NCBI RefSeq assembly: GCF_902506375.1
Contig: NZ_LR733284.1
Location: 791,042 to 855,041, forward strand
Direction of reading: 5' to 3'
Source: Microbacterium sp. 8M
GTDB lineage: Bacteria > Actinomycetota > Actinomycetes > Actinomycetales > Microbacteriaceae
Length of the DNA stretch: 64,000 bases
Shown in pieces: positions 15,253 through 25,562 of the stretch. The notes under the pieces were generated by a model. That model was not told the origin of the DNA and searched no databases. It saw nothing but the letters and a program-made list of their open reading frames with translations. The position numbers and the translations under genes are program-made. How positions within the stretch are numbered: position 1 is the first letter of the stretch; the number at the start of each line of letters is the position of its first letter.

Positions 15253-16248
15253 ATGGCCCTGACCGCGAATTCCTCCATCGGAGACTGGCTGGCCGATCCG
15301 ACCGGCGGAGAGCTCATCCGGGGCCTGCTCGCGCAGTCGGGAGCGAACGTCGACTCGCTCACCCCTGTGCTCGGTCTGCCGCTGCAGCAGCTCGTCGTGA
15401 TGAGCCAGGGCGCGATGCCGCAGTCCGTGGTCGACGACCTCGTGCGCGCGGCGAACGGCGGCGAGATACCCGAAGACGCCGCACCTCACGGCTCGACCGA
15501 GCAGGTCACCCCGGGACGCTTCGCCGGAAAGACCGTCATCGTCACCGGCGCCGCGTCGGGCATCGGCAAGGCCACCGCCTCCCGCATCGCGCGCGAGGGC
15601 GGCCGTGTCATCGCGTGCGACATCGCGGCGGACAAGCTCGACGCCCTCGCCGCCGAGTTGCCCGGCATCGTCACCGTGACGGGCGACCTCACACAGCAGG
15701 ATGCGATCGACCGCGTCGTCGCCGCGGCGGGCGACCGTATCGACGGACTCGCCAACGTCGCGGGCATCAACGACGACTTCTCGCCCGCCGGGGAGACCCC
15801 CGACGCTGTCTGGGATCGCGTCATCGCGATCAACCTCACCGCACCGTTCAAGCTCATGCGCGCGGTTCTGCCGATCATGGAGGCGGCCGGACGCGGATCC
15901 ATCCTCAACGTCTCGAGCGAGGCGGGCCTTCGCGGCAACGCATCGGGCAACGCCTACACGGCCAGCAAGCACGGCATCATCGGCGTGACGAAGTCGGCGG
16001 CGTTCATGTACGGCCCGAAGGGGATCCGCGTGAACTCGGTCGCCCCGGGCGGTGTCGCCACGGGGATCCCGATGCCGCCGCACATGTCCGAATACGGATC
16101 CGCCCGGCTCGCCCCGTTCCAGCAGGCCATGCCGACGGTCGCGACAGCCGAGCACCTCGCGGCGTCGATCACGTTCCTGCTCTCGGACGACGCGGTGAAC
16201 ATCAATGGCGCGATCCTCGCCTCGGACGGCGGCTGGTCGGTGCAGTAA
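15253..16248 (+). CDS. Short-chain dehydrogenase with an extra N-terminal helical domain
   Basis: A 331-residue SDR oxidoreductase. The Rossmann part begins near residue 92: TGAASGIGKA cofactor motif, the NVAG motif, catalytic serine in NVSSEAG and the YTASK pair of tyrosine and lysine, ending with the usual SDGGWSVQ. Classic SDRs have about 250 residues. The extra N-terminal 85 residues (NSSIGDWLADPTGGELIRGL onward) resemble the C-terminal tail of the GH3 glucosidase at 43772-45994 (NSSFDELLQDPVVGADLRAL). An AAGGAG Shine-Dalgarno lies 7 bases before ATG 15253. It is divergent from a TetR gene. The substrate is unknown. Confidence 0.92.
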   Translation: MALTANSSIGDWLADPTGGELIRGLLAQSGANVDSLTPVLGLPLQQLVVMSQGAMPQSVVDDLVRAANGGEIPEDAAPHGSTEQVTPGRFAGKTVIVTGAASGIGKATASRIAREGGRVIACDIAADKLDALAAELPGIVTVTGDLTQQDAIDRVVAAAGDRIDGLANVAGINDDFSPAGETPDAVWDRVIAINLTAPFKLMRAVLPIMEAAGRGSILNVSSEAGLRGNASGNAYTASKHGIIGVTKSAAFMYGPKGIRVNSVAPGGVATGIPMPPHMSEYGSARLAPFQQAMPTVATAEHLAASITFLLSDDAVNINGAILASDGGWSVQ

Positions 16249-16278
16249 CCCGACCTCGGCAGGGTCGATCCGGCGACG

Positions 16279-16351
16279 CCTGCAGGACTTCGCGACGCAT
16301 GCAGGATCCGATCGCCGGTTCGCTCCTGCACGCGTCGCGGGGTCCTGCAGG
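16279..16351. repeat. Long near-perfect hairpin between convergent genes
   Basis: Two 28-base arms (16279-16306 and 16324-16351) pair at 25 of 28 positions around a 17-base loop. The arms contain CCTGCAGGAC and CGCGACGC. It lies in the 288-base gap 16249-16536 between the SDR and the DHFR-like gene, which converge. It has no T-tract, so it may be a bidirectional terminator or a mobile palindromic element. A 36-codon minus-strand frame covers the rest of the gap but has no support. Confidence 0.8.
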
Positions 16352-16536
16352 TGTCACGCAGCGTGCGAAACCGACCCCCTGCGCGGCGACCTCCGGCGCT
16401 GCACCACCGGCACGATGAACAGCGCGACGAAGTCTCCGACAGGCGCTCGGGCGGTGGCGTCCATGCCCCCCCCAAGCCCACGCCGCAGAAGGCGCCGGCT
16501 TCGATTCCGGCGCACGGTCGACGGTGCGTCAGGGAT

Positions 16537-17139
16537 TCACTCCGCGTGAGCCGGCGCGTACTGCAGCAGCACGTTCGACGACCCCGGGATCGGGGCTGCG
16601 CCGAGCGTGCGCAGCCGCACCGGAGCACGGAATGCGGGCACGCCCTCGCCGATCGCGTCAGGCCCCATGATGAGGTCGAGGCGGTCGACGGCGTCGTCCG
16701 CCAGCAGGCCGTTCCACAGGGTCGCGCTGGCGAACACGACGATGTCGCCGCCGTCGCCGAGCTTCTCCTGGGCCAGCGTCGCAGCGAGCTCGCCGCTGCC
16801 GACGACCCGCGTGGTGTCGTGCCACGGATTGTCCTCCGGCACGACGAACCCGTCGCTGACCACGATCTTCGGGATGTCGCGGTACAGGCGGCTGAACTCG
16901 CGGTTGACGGCGCTCAGGGCGGGGTTCGACGGATCCTCCGGCGCATCGGCGATCATCGGCCAGAACGAGCTGAACAGTTCGAACGACGTGCGGCCGAGCA
17001 GCACGGTGCCCGCGCCCCGCATGAGCTCGAGGTTGTGCGCGTCGAAGCCCGCGTCGAGGTTCAGAACCATCGGGTTCCCTCCGACACCGGCGAAGAAGCC
17101 GTCGAGGGTGATGGCGTTGGAGACGATGAGAGAGCGCAT
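16537..17139 (-). CDS. Dihydrofolate reductase-like (RibD C-terminal) family protein
   Basis: A 200-residue protein of the RibD_C/DHFR-like superfamily, NADPH-dependent reductases of mostly unknown substrate. The N-terminus MRSLIVSNAITLDGF, then GRTSFELF and WPMIADAP, match the family pattern in which the pteridine site is modified. True DHFR is shorter and folate-specific, so I do not call it folA. ATG 17139 is chosen because AAAGGA lies 6 bases upstream; the in-frame upstream codons are not family-like. It converges with the SDR gene and lies 117 bases from the YbdK-like gene on the same strand. Confidence 0.88.
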   Translation of the reverse strand: MRSLIVSNAITLDGFFAGVGGNPMVLNLDAGFDAHNLELMRGAGTVLLGRTSFELFSSFWPMIADAPEDPSNPALSAVNREFSRLYRDIPKIVVSDGFVVPEDNPWHDTTRVVGSGELAATLAQEKLGDGGDIVVFASATLWNGLLADDAVDRLDLIMGPDAIGEGVPAFRAPVRLRTLGAAPIPGSSNVLLQYAPAHAE

Positions 17140-17255
17140 GAGCGTTCCTTTCCTGGCAGAAGAATGCGTACACAGGTGCAGATACGCCGGATCCGCGAAA
17201 CTCATCGGTCGTCGCGAAAATCCTCGCGCGAATCAGAGGTGTCGCCGATGCCCGC

Positions 17256-18317
17256 TCAGCGCGCCAGCGACTCCCGGTAGAGCCGGGCGAGCGCCGGGAT
17301 CCCCGCCCGGTGCGCCTCCCGCTGCCGGACGGCGCCGCTCCGAGGCCGCTCGAGCAGGCCCTCCGCGACACGGACCTCGTCGTCGCCGCGGAGATGAGGC
17401 GCGATCCGGTCGTGCAGCGCGGACAGCACCTCGGCCGCGGGTACCAGTCGGCCGGTGTGGGGGTGGACGAGCGTGCCACGCAGGCCGTGCCGGGCCGCGT
17501 GCCAGAGCGCCGCGTCCCACGGCGCCCGGTCCAGCGTCGGCGGGGAGTCGGGCTCGAGCGCCGACTCGACGAGCGCGCGGATGACGACCGCCAGCGCGAT
17601 CGAGCTCTCCGCATCGAGCTGCACGTCGCAGACCCGCACCTCCAGCGTCGGGTACCGGGTGGAGAGGCGCATGTTCCAGTTGACCCCGCGGGGATCGGTG
17701 GTCGCGCCGATGCCGACCAGAGCAGCGGCGACCTCGTCGTAGTCGTCGGCGTCCCGGAAGAGCGGCGGGATCCCGTAGGTCGTCCAGCGGCGGGAGTGGA
17801 TGGCGCGCCAGCTGTCGTATCCCGTGTCCCGGCCGGCCCAGAAGGGCGAGTTGCCGGAGAGCGCGAGCAGGATGGGCAGCCACCCGCGCAGCGCGTTCGA
17901 CGCGCGGACGCCGGCCTCGCGGTCCACCCCGACGTGCACGTGCAGGCCGCCGATCTGGTGGTCGCCCGTGAGCGCCGTGACCTCGGACGAGATCTCGGCG
18001 TACCGCTCGCCCGGGCTGATCGTGGGGAGCGCGTGTCCACGGAACGGCGTGCCGGTGCCCGCGGCGATCACGCCCGCGTCCGCGGCCCAGTCGGCGAGAC
18101 GACGACGGAAGCCGAGCAGCGCGTCGCGGGCCTCGCTCGTGCTGCCGCACACGGGGGTCGCGTATTCCACCTGGGCGCAGAGGAACTCCCGGGCCACCGA
18201 GCCGTCGCACCGGCCGTCGGCGAGCACCGCGACCGCCTGCGCCGCGCATTCGACCGGCGTCAGGGTCTCGGGGTCGAGGAGCACGAACTCCTCTTCGATG
18301 CCGAAGGTGGTGACCAT
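17256..18317 (-). CDS. Carboxylate-amine ligase, GCS2/YbdK family
   Basis: A 353-residue GCS2-family ligase. The opening FGIEEEFVLLD, the central HQIGGLHVHVGVD and SGNSPFWAG, and NWNMRLSTRYPTLEVRVCD are diagnostic of YbdK-type glutamate--cysteine ligases. These activate a carboxylate with ATP and join it to an amine; E. coli YbdK has weak glutamate-cysteine ligase activity and its real substrates are unclear. It starts immediately after the CDGSH stop with no spacing, the last gene of a three-gene coupled operon. In this setting it may build or cap a small molecule modified by the diiron enzyme; that is inference. Confidence 0.93.
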   Translation of the reverse strand: MVTTFGIEEEFVLLDPETLTPVECAAQAVAVLADGRCDGSVAREFLCAQVEYATPVCGSTSEARDALLGFRRRLADWAADAGVIAAGTGTPFRGHALPTISPGERYAEISSEVTALTGDHQIGGLHVHVGVDREAGVRASNALRGWLPILLALSGNSPFWAGRDTGYDSWRAIHSRRWTTYGIPPLFRDADDYDEVAAALVGIGATTDPRGVNWNMRLSTRYPTLEVRVCDVQLDAESSIALAVVIRALVESALEPDSPPTLDRAPWDAALWHAARHGLRGTLVHPHTGRLVPAAEVLSALHDRIAPHLRGDDEVRVAEGLLERPRSGAVRQREAHRAGIPALARLYRESLAR

Positions 18318-18515
18318 TCACTCGGTCCTGAATCCGGCCGCTTTGTGTGTCCCGTCGCAGAACGGCTTGATCGACGACAGTCCGCAGCGGCAGAGCGCGA
18401 CCGTGCGCCGTCGCGTCGGGATGGGCGTGCCGTCGGCGCTGAGCAGTTCCACATCTCCGCGCACGATCAGCGGCCCGTCGGGGTACGGGCTGATCGTCGC
18501 CGGCCGCCCCTTCAT
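18318..18515 (-). CDS. CDGSH iron-sulfur domain protein
   Basis: A 65-residue CDGSH-type protein. The 2Fe-2S ligand set is complete: CRCGLSSIKPFCDGTHKAAGF region with Cys, Cys, Cys and His in the CxCx2Sx3PxCDGxH pattern (residues about 42-60). Members carry labile 2Fe-2S clusters and act in redox or cluster transfer. ATG 18515 (MKGRPATISPYPDGPL) is chosen because it overlaps the stop of the upstream gene as ATGA. Its position between a diiron-type protein and a ligase suggests that it donates electrons to, or helps mature, the diiron enzyme. Confidence 0.93.
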   Translation of the reverse strand: MKGRPATISPYPDGPLIVRGDVELLSADGTPIPTRRRTVALCRCGLSSIKPFCDGTHKAAGFRTE

Positions 18516-19567
18516 CCGACGACCTCCGGCAGCCGCAGCGAGGACTCGCCGCTCTGCCACTTCTCCAGCATGTGGGCGCCGACGAGACCGTCCACGGTCA
18601 GGCAGGCGGAGGCGCCGAACATGATGTCAGGGAGCAGCTCGGGCTGGTCCTCGGCGAGCGCGCCCGCGAGATCACGGCCGGCGATCTGCTCGTGCACTGC
18701 ATCCGCTTCGACGTGCTCGTCGAAGTAGTCGGTCACGTCGTCGCCGAAGCCGAGCCGGCGCAGCCCGTCGCCGTAGAGCCGGTTCGGGATCGACGACGTC
18801 ATCTCGAACGCCGCCAGGTGCCCGACGATCGCGCCGAGCAGCCGCCGGTTCAGGCCGAACAGCGACATCGCGTTCAGGGAGCACAGCGTGATCGCCGGCA
18901 CCGCGTCGACGTAGCCGCCGTAGCGGTCGTCGAGGCCCGCGCCGCGCATGGCCTTCGCGAAGATCTCGGCGTGCACCCGGTCCGGACGTCCGCCGCCGTA
19001 CTCGTCGGCCTGGATCTCCACGAGCGCCGCCTTCGCACGTCCGTGCAGCCGTGGGATCGCCCAGGAATGCGGATCCGCCTCGCGGAGCGTGTAGATCGAG
19101 CGCTGCACCAGGAACTCCAGCGCCTGCGCCCGGGTCGCCTTCTTCGCCACGTAGCGGGAAAGGCTCGGGCCGGCGTCGGCGGAGGTGAGCGCGAACAGCG
19201 CTGCGGCGACCTCGCCCTGCGAGCACTCGGGCAGCGGATCCACCGGCACGACCTCGCGCAGCGCTGCCTCGAACGCGTCCTCCAGCACGCGCCTCGCCTC
19301 GAGCAGCTGCGGATCCCACTCACGATCCGGATCGAACTCGGGGACGGATCCATAGGCCGACGCGTAGAGGAGGAAAAGGGAGAGCTGCACGTCGTCATCG
19401 CGGAGGAGGTCGTCAGCCCCCGCGACCGCCTCCTCGGCGAGCGCGACCACGTCCTCGGGGTCCGCGGCGGCGCCGGCTCGGGTGAGGGCGTCCTGCAGCG
19501 CACCGCTCAGAGGGCCGCGGACGGCGAAGGTGCTCGCGGTCGGGGATGCGGTGAGCGTCGGGTTCAT
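18512..19567 (-). CDS. Haem-oxygenase-like diiron (iron-containing redox) enzyme
   Basis: A 351-residue protein of the iron-containing redox enzyme family, which I place among haem-oxygenase-like diiron oxidases (HDO). Candidate iron ligands occur in EIQADEYGGGRPDRVHAEIF (about residues 185-205), in AAFEMTSS, and in YFDEHVEADAVHEQIAG (about 285-300), which carries the D/E-x-H pairs expected in the third helix. HDOs catalyse N-oxygenation, desaturation or carbon-carbon cleavage of amino acids and fatty acids; the substrate here is unknown. An AAGGAG precedes ATG 19567. It heads an operon with CDGSH and GCS2-type genes. Confidence 0.82.
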   Translation of the reverse strand: MNPTLTASPTASTFAVRGPLSGALQDALTRAGAAADPEDVVALAEEAVAGADDLLRDDDVQLSLFLLYASAYGSVPEFDPDREWDPQLLEARRVLEDAFEAALREVVPVDPLPECSQGEVAAALFALTSADAGPSLSRYVAKKATRAQALEFLVQRSIYTLREADPHSWAIPRLHGRAKAALVEIQADEYGGGRPDRVHAEIFAKAMRGAGLDDRYGGYVDAVPAITLCSLNAMSLFGLNRRLLGAIVGHLAAFEMTSSIPNRLYGDGLRRLGFGDDVTDYFDEHVEADAVHEQIAGRDLAGALAEDQPELLPDIMFGASACLTVDGLVGAHMLEKWQSGESSLRLPEVVG

Positions 19568-19735
19568 GGGATCTCCTTGCGGGGTTCGTCGAGAGGGGCG
19601 TTGCGGTGCGCGGTCGTCACCGGGCGCGGCTCACGGCGCCACGCGCGGGCGCGGAACGAGCGCCCGGGCGGTGCGAGAGGCCCGGAGCCGGTCGCGCCGC
19701 GCGTGAGCGGGCGCGCCGGGCACAACTGCGGGGAA

Positions 19736-19930
19736 TCAGCTCTCCCGCGCCTCGTCGTCGGGGTCGTCGGTCTCGGCGGCGACGCGGTCGGCTTCGGCGC
19801 TGTCGATCTGGTCGTCGTTCCGATCCGGGTCGAGCTTCTCGTCGCCGTCGGCGTCCTCCACGAGGGGCGGTTCGAAGAGCTCCTGCTCGGGGTCCTCGGG
19901 GCTCAGCGGCATCTGCGGGTTGTTCGTCAT
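19736..19930 (-). CDS. Small acidic protein of unknown function
   Basis: A 64-residue, strongly acidic protein (runs such as EDADGDEKLDPDRNDDQIDS), probably disordered. ATG 19930 is supported by an AAGGAG 7 bases upstream. I do not recognise a family. It lies upstream of the HDO operon, 168 bases from it, on the same strand. The 168-base gap (19568-19735) shows no gene or clear element apart from the Shine-Dalgarno of the HDO gene. Confidence 0.65.
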   Translation of the reverse strand: MTNNPQMPLSPEDPEQELFEPPLVEDADGDEKLDPDRNDDQIDSAEADRVAAETDDPDDEARES

Positions 19931-20055
19931 GGTGCGCTCCTTCGCGTCCGGCGTCCGGCTCGGGCGTCCGCGTGGGACGCCGCACCGGCCGCACGGCACA
20001 CGCTAGGCGGCCGACGGCGCCGCGTCTGCGGTCTTGTCACCGCGACGCCGGCGTG

Positions 20056-21090
20056 CTAGCTCGCGGATCCCGCCCGCTCGAGCAGAGCCGGATCCAGGAA
20101 CGAGGCGATCCAGGAGATCTCGGATCCGCGGAAGCCGAGCGCCATGATCGCACCGGGCCGCCAGGCGCCCTCAGCGAACTGCTCGGCGATGAGCGCGGGC
20201 ATGCCGTTGACCACGGCCCGCGCGCGCACGCGCCACGGGGTGACCAGGGAGCGCTCGGCGAAGAACGCCGTGACGTCGGCGATGCCGTCGAACCAGGCCG
20301 GCAGGGGCGGCATCGTGAGGCGCACGTCGTCGGCCAGCAGTCGGACGATGCCGGCCACGTCGCCGGCTTCGAACGCCGCGACGAAGGCGTCCACGGCGCG
20401 CTGCTGCGCCGCGTCCGGGGCCTCGAGGGGCGGACCCTCGACCGACGGGCCCTCGGCGACCGCGTTCTGCGCGGCGTCCGCCCCGCCGTCCTCCGTCGCC
20501 CGGGGCGAGTTCGCCCGGGACCGGCTCGCGCGAGCTCGCTGCAGCGCGCTGTTCACGGACGCGACAGTCGCGTCGAGGACCTCAGCGGTCTCGGCCGCAG
20601 AGAAGTCCAGCACGTCGCGCAGGATGAGGGCCGCTCGCTGGCTCGGCGGCAGCTGCTGCAGCGCCGCGAGGAACGCGAGCGAGATCGTGTCGCGGCGCAC
20701 GGCCGCCTCCGCGGGATCGTCGACTGCGGCGATCCACGGATCCAGCCACGCCGTCGCCTCGTCCGGCGCGCCCAGGTCGCCGAGCGGATCACGCGCGGGG
20801 TGCGCGTCCCACGACAGCACCCGGACCGGCCGCCGCTCCGCCACCCGCAGGCTCGTGCGCGTCGCGATGCGGTACAGCCACGTGCGCAGCGAGCTGTGAC
20901 CGGCGAACCCGGCGATGCCGCGCCACGCGGCGAGCAGCGCGTCCTGCGTCGCATCCTCCGCGTCGGCGAGCGAACCCAGGATCCGGTAGCAGTGCCGCTG
21001 CAGCTCGCGGCGGTGCGGGCCGACCAGCGCCGCGAACGCCGACTCGTCGCCGCTCCGAGCGCGATCCAGCAGCAGCGTCGCGTCGGTCAT
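20056..21090 (-). CDS. SigJ/ECF-type sigma factor with SnoaL-like C-terminal domain
   Basis: A 344-residue sigma-70 family factor. Region 2 is at about residues 10-75 (FAALVGPHRRELQRHCYRIL, then ATQDALLAAWRG). Region 4 is at about 130-185 (LPPSQRAALILRDVLDFSAAE, then ASVNSALQRARA). The C-terminal 120 residues form a SnoaL/NTF2-like domain (DAFVAAFEAGDVAGIVRLLAD) that in such factors replaces an anti-sigma factor as sensor. This is the TIGR02960/SigG-like layout of actinobacteria. ATG 21090 gives MTDATLL. Its regulon is unknown; no autoregulatory promoter is obvious. Confidence 0.93.
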   Translation of the reverse strand: MTDATLLLDRARSGDESAFAALVGPHRRELQRHCYRILGSLADAEDATQDALLAAWRGIAGFAGHSSLRTWLYRIATRTSLRVAERRPVRVLSWDAHPARDPLGDLGAPDEATAWLDPWIAAVDDPAEAAVRRDTISLAFLAALQQLPPSQRAALILRDVLDFSAAETAEVLDATVASVNSALQRARASRSRANSPRATEDGGADAAQNAVAEGPSVEGPPLEAPDAAQQRAVDAFVAAFEAGDVAGIVRLLADDVRLTMPPLPAWFDGIADVTAFFAERSLVTPWRVRARAVVNGMPALIAEQFAEGAWRPGAIMALGFRGSEISWIASFLDPALLERAGSAS

Positions 21091-21148
21091 GCGCACTCCC
21101 CCGTCATGCCGAGAGGGTACCCCCGGACCCCGATCCGAGGAGCGGTCG

Positions 21149-22750
21149 TCAGCCGCCGAGGCCGTCGTCGAAGACCTGCAGCGCGGAGGTGTCGTTGGTG
21201 GCGTCGGTGCGCGCCAGGCGCTCCCCGCGGAAGAAGCCGGGCGAGGCCTTCGCCTGGAGGAGCATCAGGACCACGCCGAGGCCCAGCACCGTCACGCCGA
21301 TGATTCCCACCAGACCGACGCCGCCGATGTTGCTGCCGGATCCGGCTTCCGGATCCATGGCGTCGATCGTCGTCTTCACGAACACGATCAGCAGCAGGAT
21401 CCCGCCGAGCCCGGGCAGCACGATCTTCATCAGGATCGACCCGAGGCCCTCGCGCAGCGCCGACTTGCGGAAGTACCACGGGCTCGCGAGCGCCGTGACG
21501 CCGTAGTAGAAGCACACCATCATGCCGAGCGCGGTGATCGTGTCCCACAGCACGTCCTCACTGATGAAGCGCATCACCGCGTAGAACACCGACGCGACGA
21601 TCGACGACAGCAGCAGCGCGACGTGCGGCGACTTGTACTTCGGGTGCACCTTCTTCAGCGACGCCGGCAGGGCGCCGTAGTGCGACATCGCGAGCAGCGT
21701 GCGCGCCGGCGAGATGGCGGTGGAGTTGATCGACGCCATGGCGCTGACCAGGATCGCAAGCGAGAGCAGGATCGCGGCCGGCCCCATCACGGGGTGCGCG
21801 AGGGCCGCGAACACGTTCTCGATGATGTCGGAGTTGCCGAGCCCGGTCGGGCCGTCGCCGAGACCCGCGTACGCGACCGTGGCGGTCGCCGTGCCGACGT
21901 AGAGGATCACGAGGATCGCGACGAGGATCATCGCCGCCTTGCTCTCGGTGGACAGGCGCCCCTTCGAGGGCTTGGTCTCCTCGCCCATCGTGAGCACGGT
22001 GTCCCAGCCCCAGTAGACGAAGATCGACACCGCGATGCCGGCGGCGAACGCACTGAAGCTCGACACCTCGAACGGGTTGAACCAGCTCAGCTCCGGAAGC
22101 TTCGCCTCCTTGTTGGCCGGGTCGCCGGCGCCCACGAACATCGCCACGACGAACCACACCATGACCGCCATCTGGAAGATCACGGTGACGTACTGGAACA
22201 CCTTGGTCGAGGTCATGCCGCGGTAGGAGATGAACGTCGCGAGAGCCATGAACCCGAGGCACACGGCGATGTTGATGAACTTGTTCGCCGCGAGATCGGC
22301 GATCGACGGATCCCCGACGAGGATGCTGATCGACTGGAAGAGGAACTCCACCGCGATGCCGGCGAGGTTGGAGAGCACGAGCACGGTCGCGGCGATGAGG
22401 CCCCAGCCGGCCATCCAGCCGACCCACGGGCCGAAGGCGCGGGTCGCCCAGGTGAACGACGTGCCGGAGTCGGGCATCGCGGAGTTCAGCGCGCGGTACC
22501 CGAGCGCCACGAGGAGCATGGGGATGAAGCCCATGAGGAAGATCGCCGGCGTCTGGTAGCCGACCTCGCTCGCCGCCGGCCCCACGGCGGCGGTCAGCGT
22601 GTACGCGGGCGCGCACGTCGAGATCCCGATCACCAGACAGCCGAGCACGCCCACGGTGCCGGTGGGGAGGCCCTTCTTGCTGATGCCCGTGACCGAGTCG
22701 AGGGTCCGCGTGGCCGGATCCGGCGCTCCCTGGTCATACGTCACGCTCAT
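21149..22750 (-). CDS. APC-superfamily amino acid/amine permease
   Basis: A 533-residue permease of the APC superfamily with about twelve hydrophobic helices. The first helix (GVLGCLVIGISTCAPAYTL) and ALNSAMPDSGTSFTWATRAF, then FVYWGWDTVLTMGEE, are characteristic. The substrate is probably an amino acid or amine taken up with protons or exchanged. It is divergent from purL, sharing a 215-base intergenic region (22751-22965) that contains both promoters; TAGACT at 22924-22929 is a likely -10 for purL. It ends 53 bases before the sigma-factor start. Confidence 0.92.
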   Translation of the reverse strand: MSVTYDQGAPDPATRTLDSVTGISKKGLPTGTVGVLGCLVIGISTCAPAYTLTAAVGPAASEVGYQTPAIFLMGFIPMLLVALGYRALNSAMPDSGTSFTWATRAFGPWVGWMAGWGLIAATVLVLSNLAGIAVEFLFQSISILVGDPSIADLAANKFINIAVCLGFMALATFISYRGMTSTKVFQYVTVIFQMAVMVWFVVAMFVGAGDPANKEAKLPELSWFNPFEVSSFSAFAAGIAVSIFVYWGWDTVLTMGEETKPSKGRLSTESKAAMILVAILVILYVGTATATVAYAGLGDGPTGLGNSDIIENVFAALAHPVMGPAAILLSLAILVSAMASINSTAISPARTLLAMSHYGALPASLKKVHPKYKSPHVALLLSSIVASVFYAVMRFISEDVLWDTITALGMMVCFYYGVTALASPWYFRKSALREGLGSILMKIVLPGLGGILLLIVFVKTTIDAMDPEAGSGSNIGGVGLVGIIGVTVLGLGVVLMLLQAKASPGFFRGERLARTDATNDTSALQVFDDGLGG

Positions 22751-22965
22751 GCCGATCCTGCTTCCTGCGCGTCATCGCACGGTCGCCCCGGTGACGACGC
22801 TGTGGCCTGGCGACGCTGCGCCCCGCCTTCGATTCTATGCGTGGCCTGAAAGCGGCTCGGACCTGCGGGGTGACCGCCAGGGAGCGGCGAGTGCGACCGG
22901 GATTCGGGCGCTTGTTCGCAAAGTAGACTGGATCCGCCCCGACTCCCCTCTCTCCAGGAGCCCGC

Positions 22966-25293
<2,328 letters not shown>

Positions 25294-25310
25294 GACCACG
25301 AGCGGACGAC

Positions 25311-25475
25311 ATGGACAGCGCACCGGACCCTTCGACGGGCTCAGGTACCGACGAGGATCTGTCGATCTACTCGGCGCGGCGGCAGCGCCGGATCCGCATC
25401 ACGGCCTGGGTCGTGATCGTCGCCCTCATCCTCGTGGGCGGCGGATCCACGGTGCTCACGGTGCTGCTCGGCTGA
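25311..25475 (+). CDS. Small single-pass membrane protein
   Basis: A 54-residue protein: an acidic N-terminus, a basic segment (SARRQRRIRI) and one membrane helix (TAWVVIVALILVGGGSTVLTV). It should sit with its N-terminus in the cytoplasm. Residues 7-13 (PSTGSGT) are encoded by a copy of the TTCGACGGGCTCAG dispersed repeat (25328-25341). It lies 17 bases after purL and may be co-transcribed. No family is recognised. Confidence 0.65.
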   Translation: MDSAPDPSTGSGTDEDLSIYSARRQRRIRITAWVVIVALILVGGGSTVLTVLLG

Positions 25476-25562
25476 GAGCCGGCTGAGAGCCGCGCGCGGG
25501 GTGCGCGAGCCCCGGCACCCCGCGGGGATCCACGGCCCTTCGCACCCGGTAGGTTCGACAGC

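Noticed and set aside
16354-16464. A 36-codon minus-strand frame encoding DFVALFIVPVVQRRRS
   Set aside because: It has a hydrophobic stretch but no ribosome-binding site or family match, and it abuts the long hairpin. It could be the relic of a membrane protein; the evidence is insufficient to list it.
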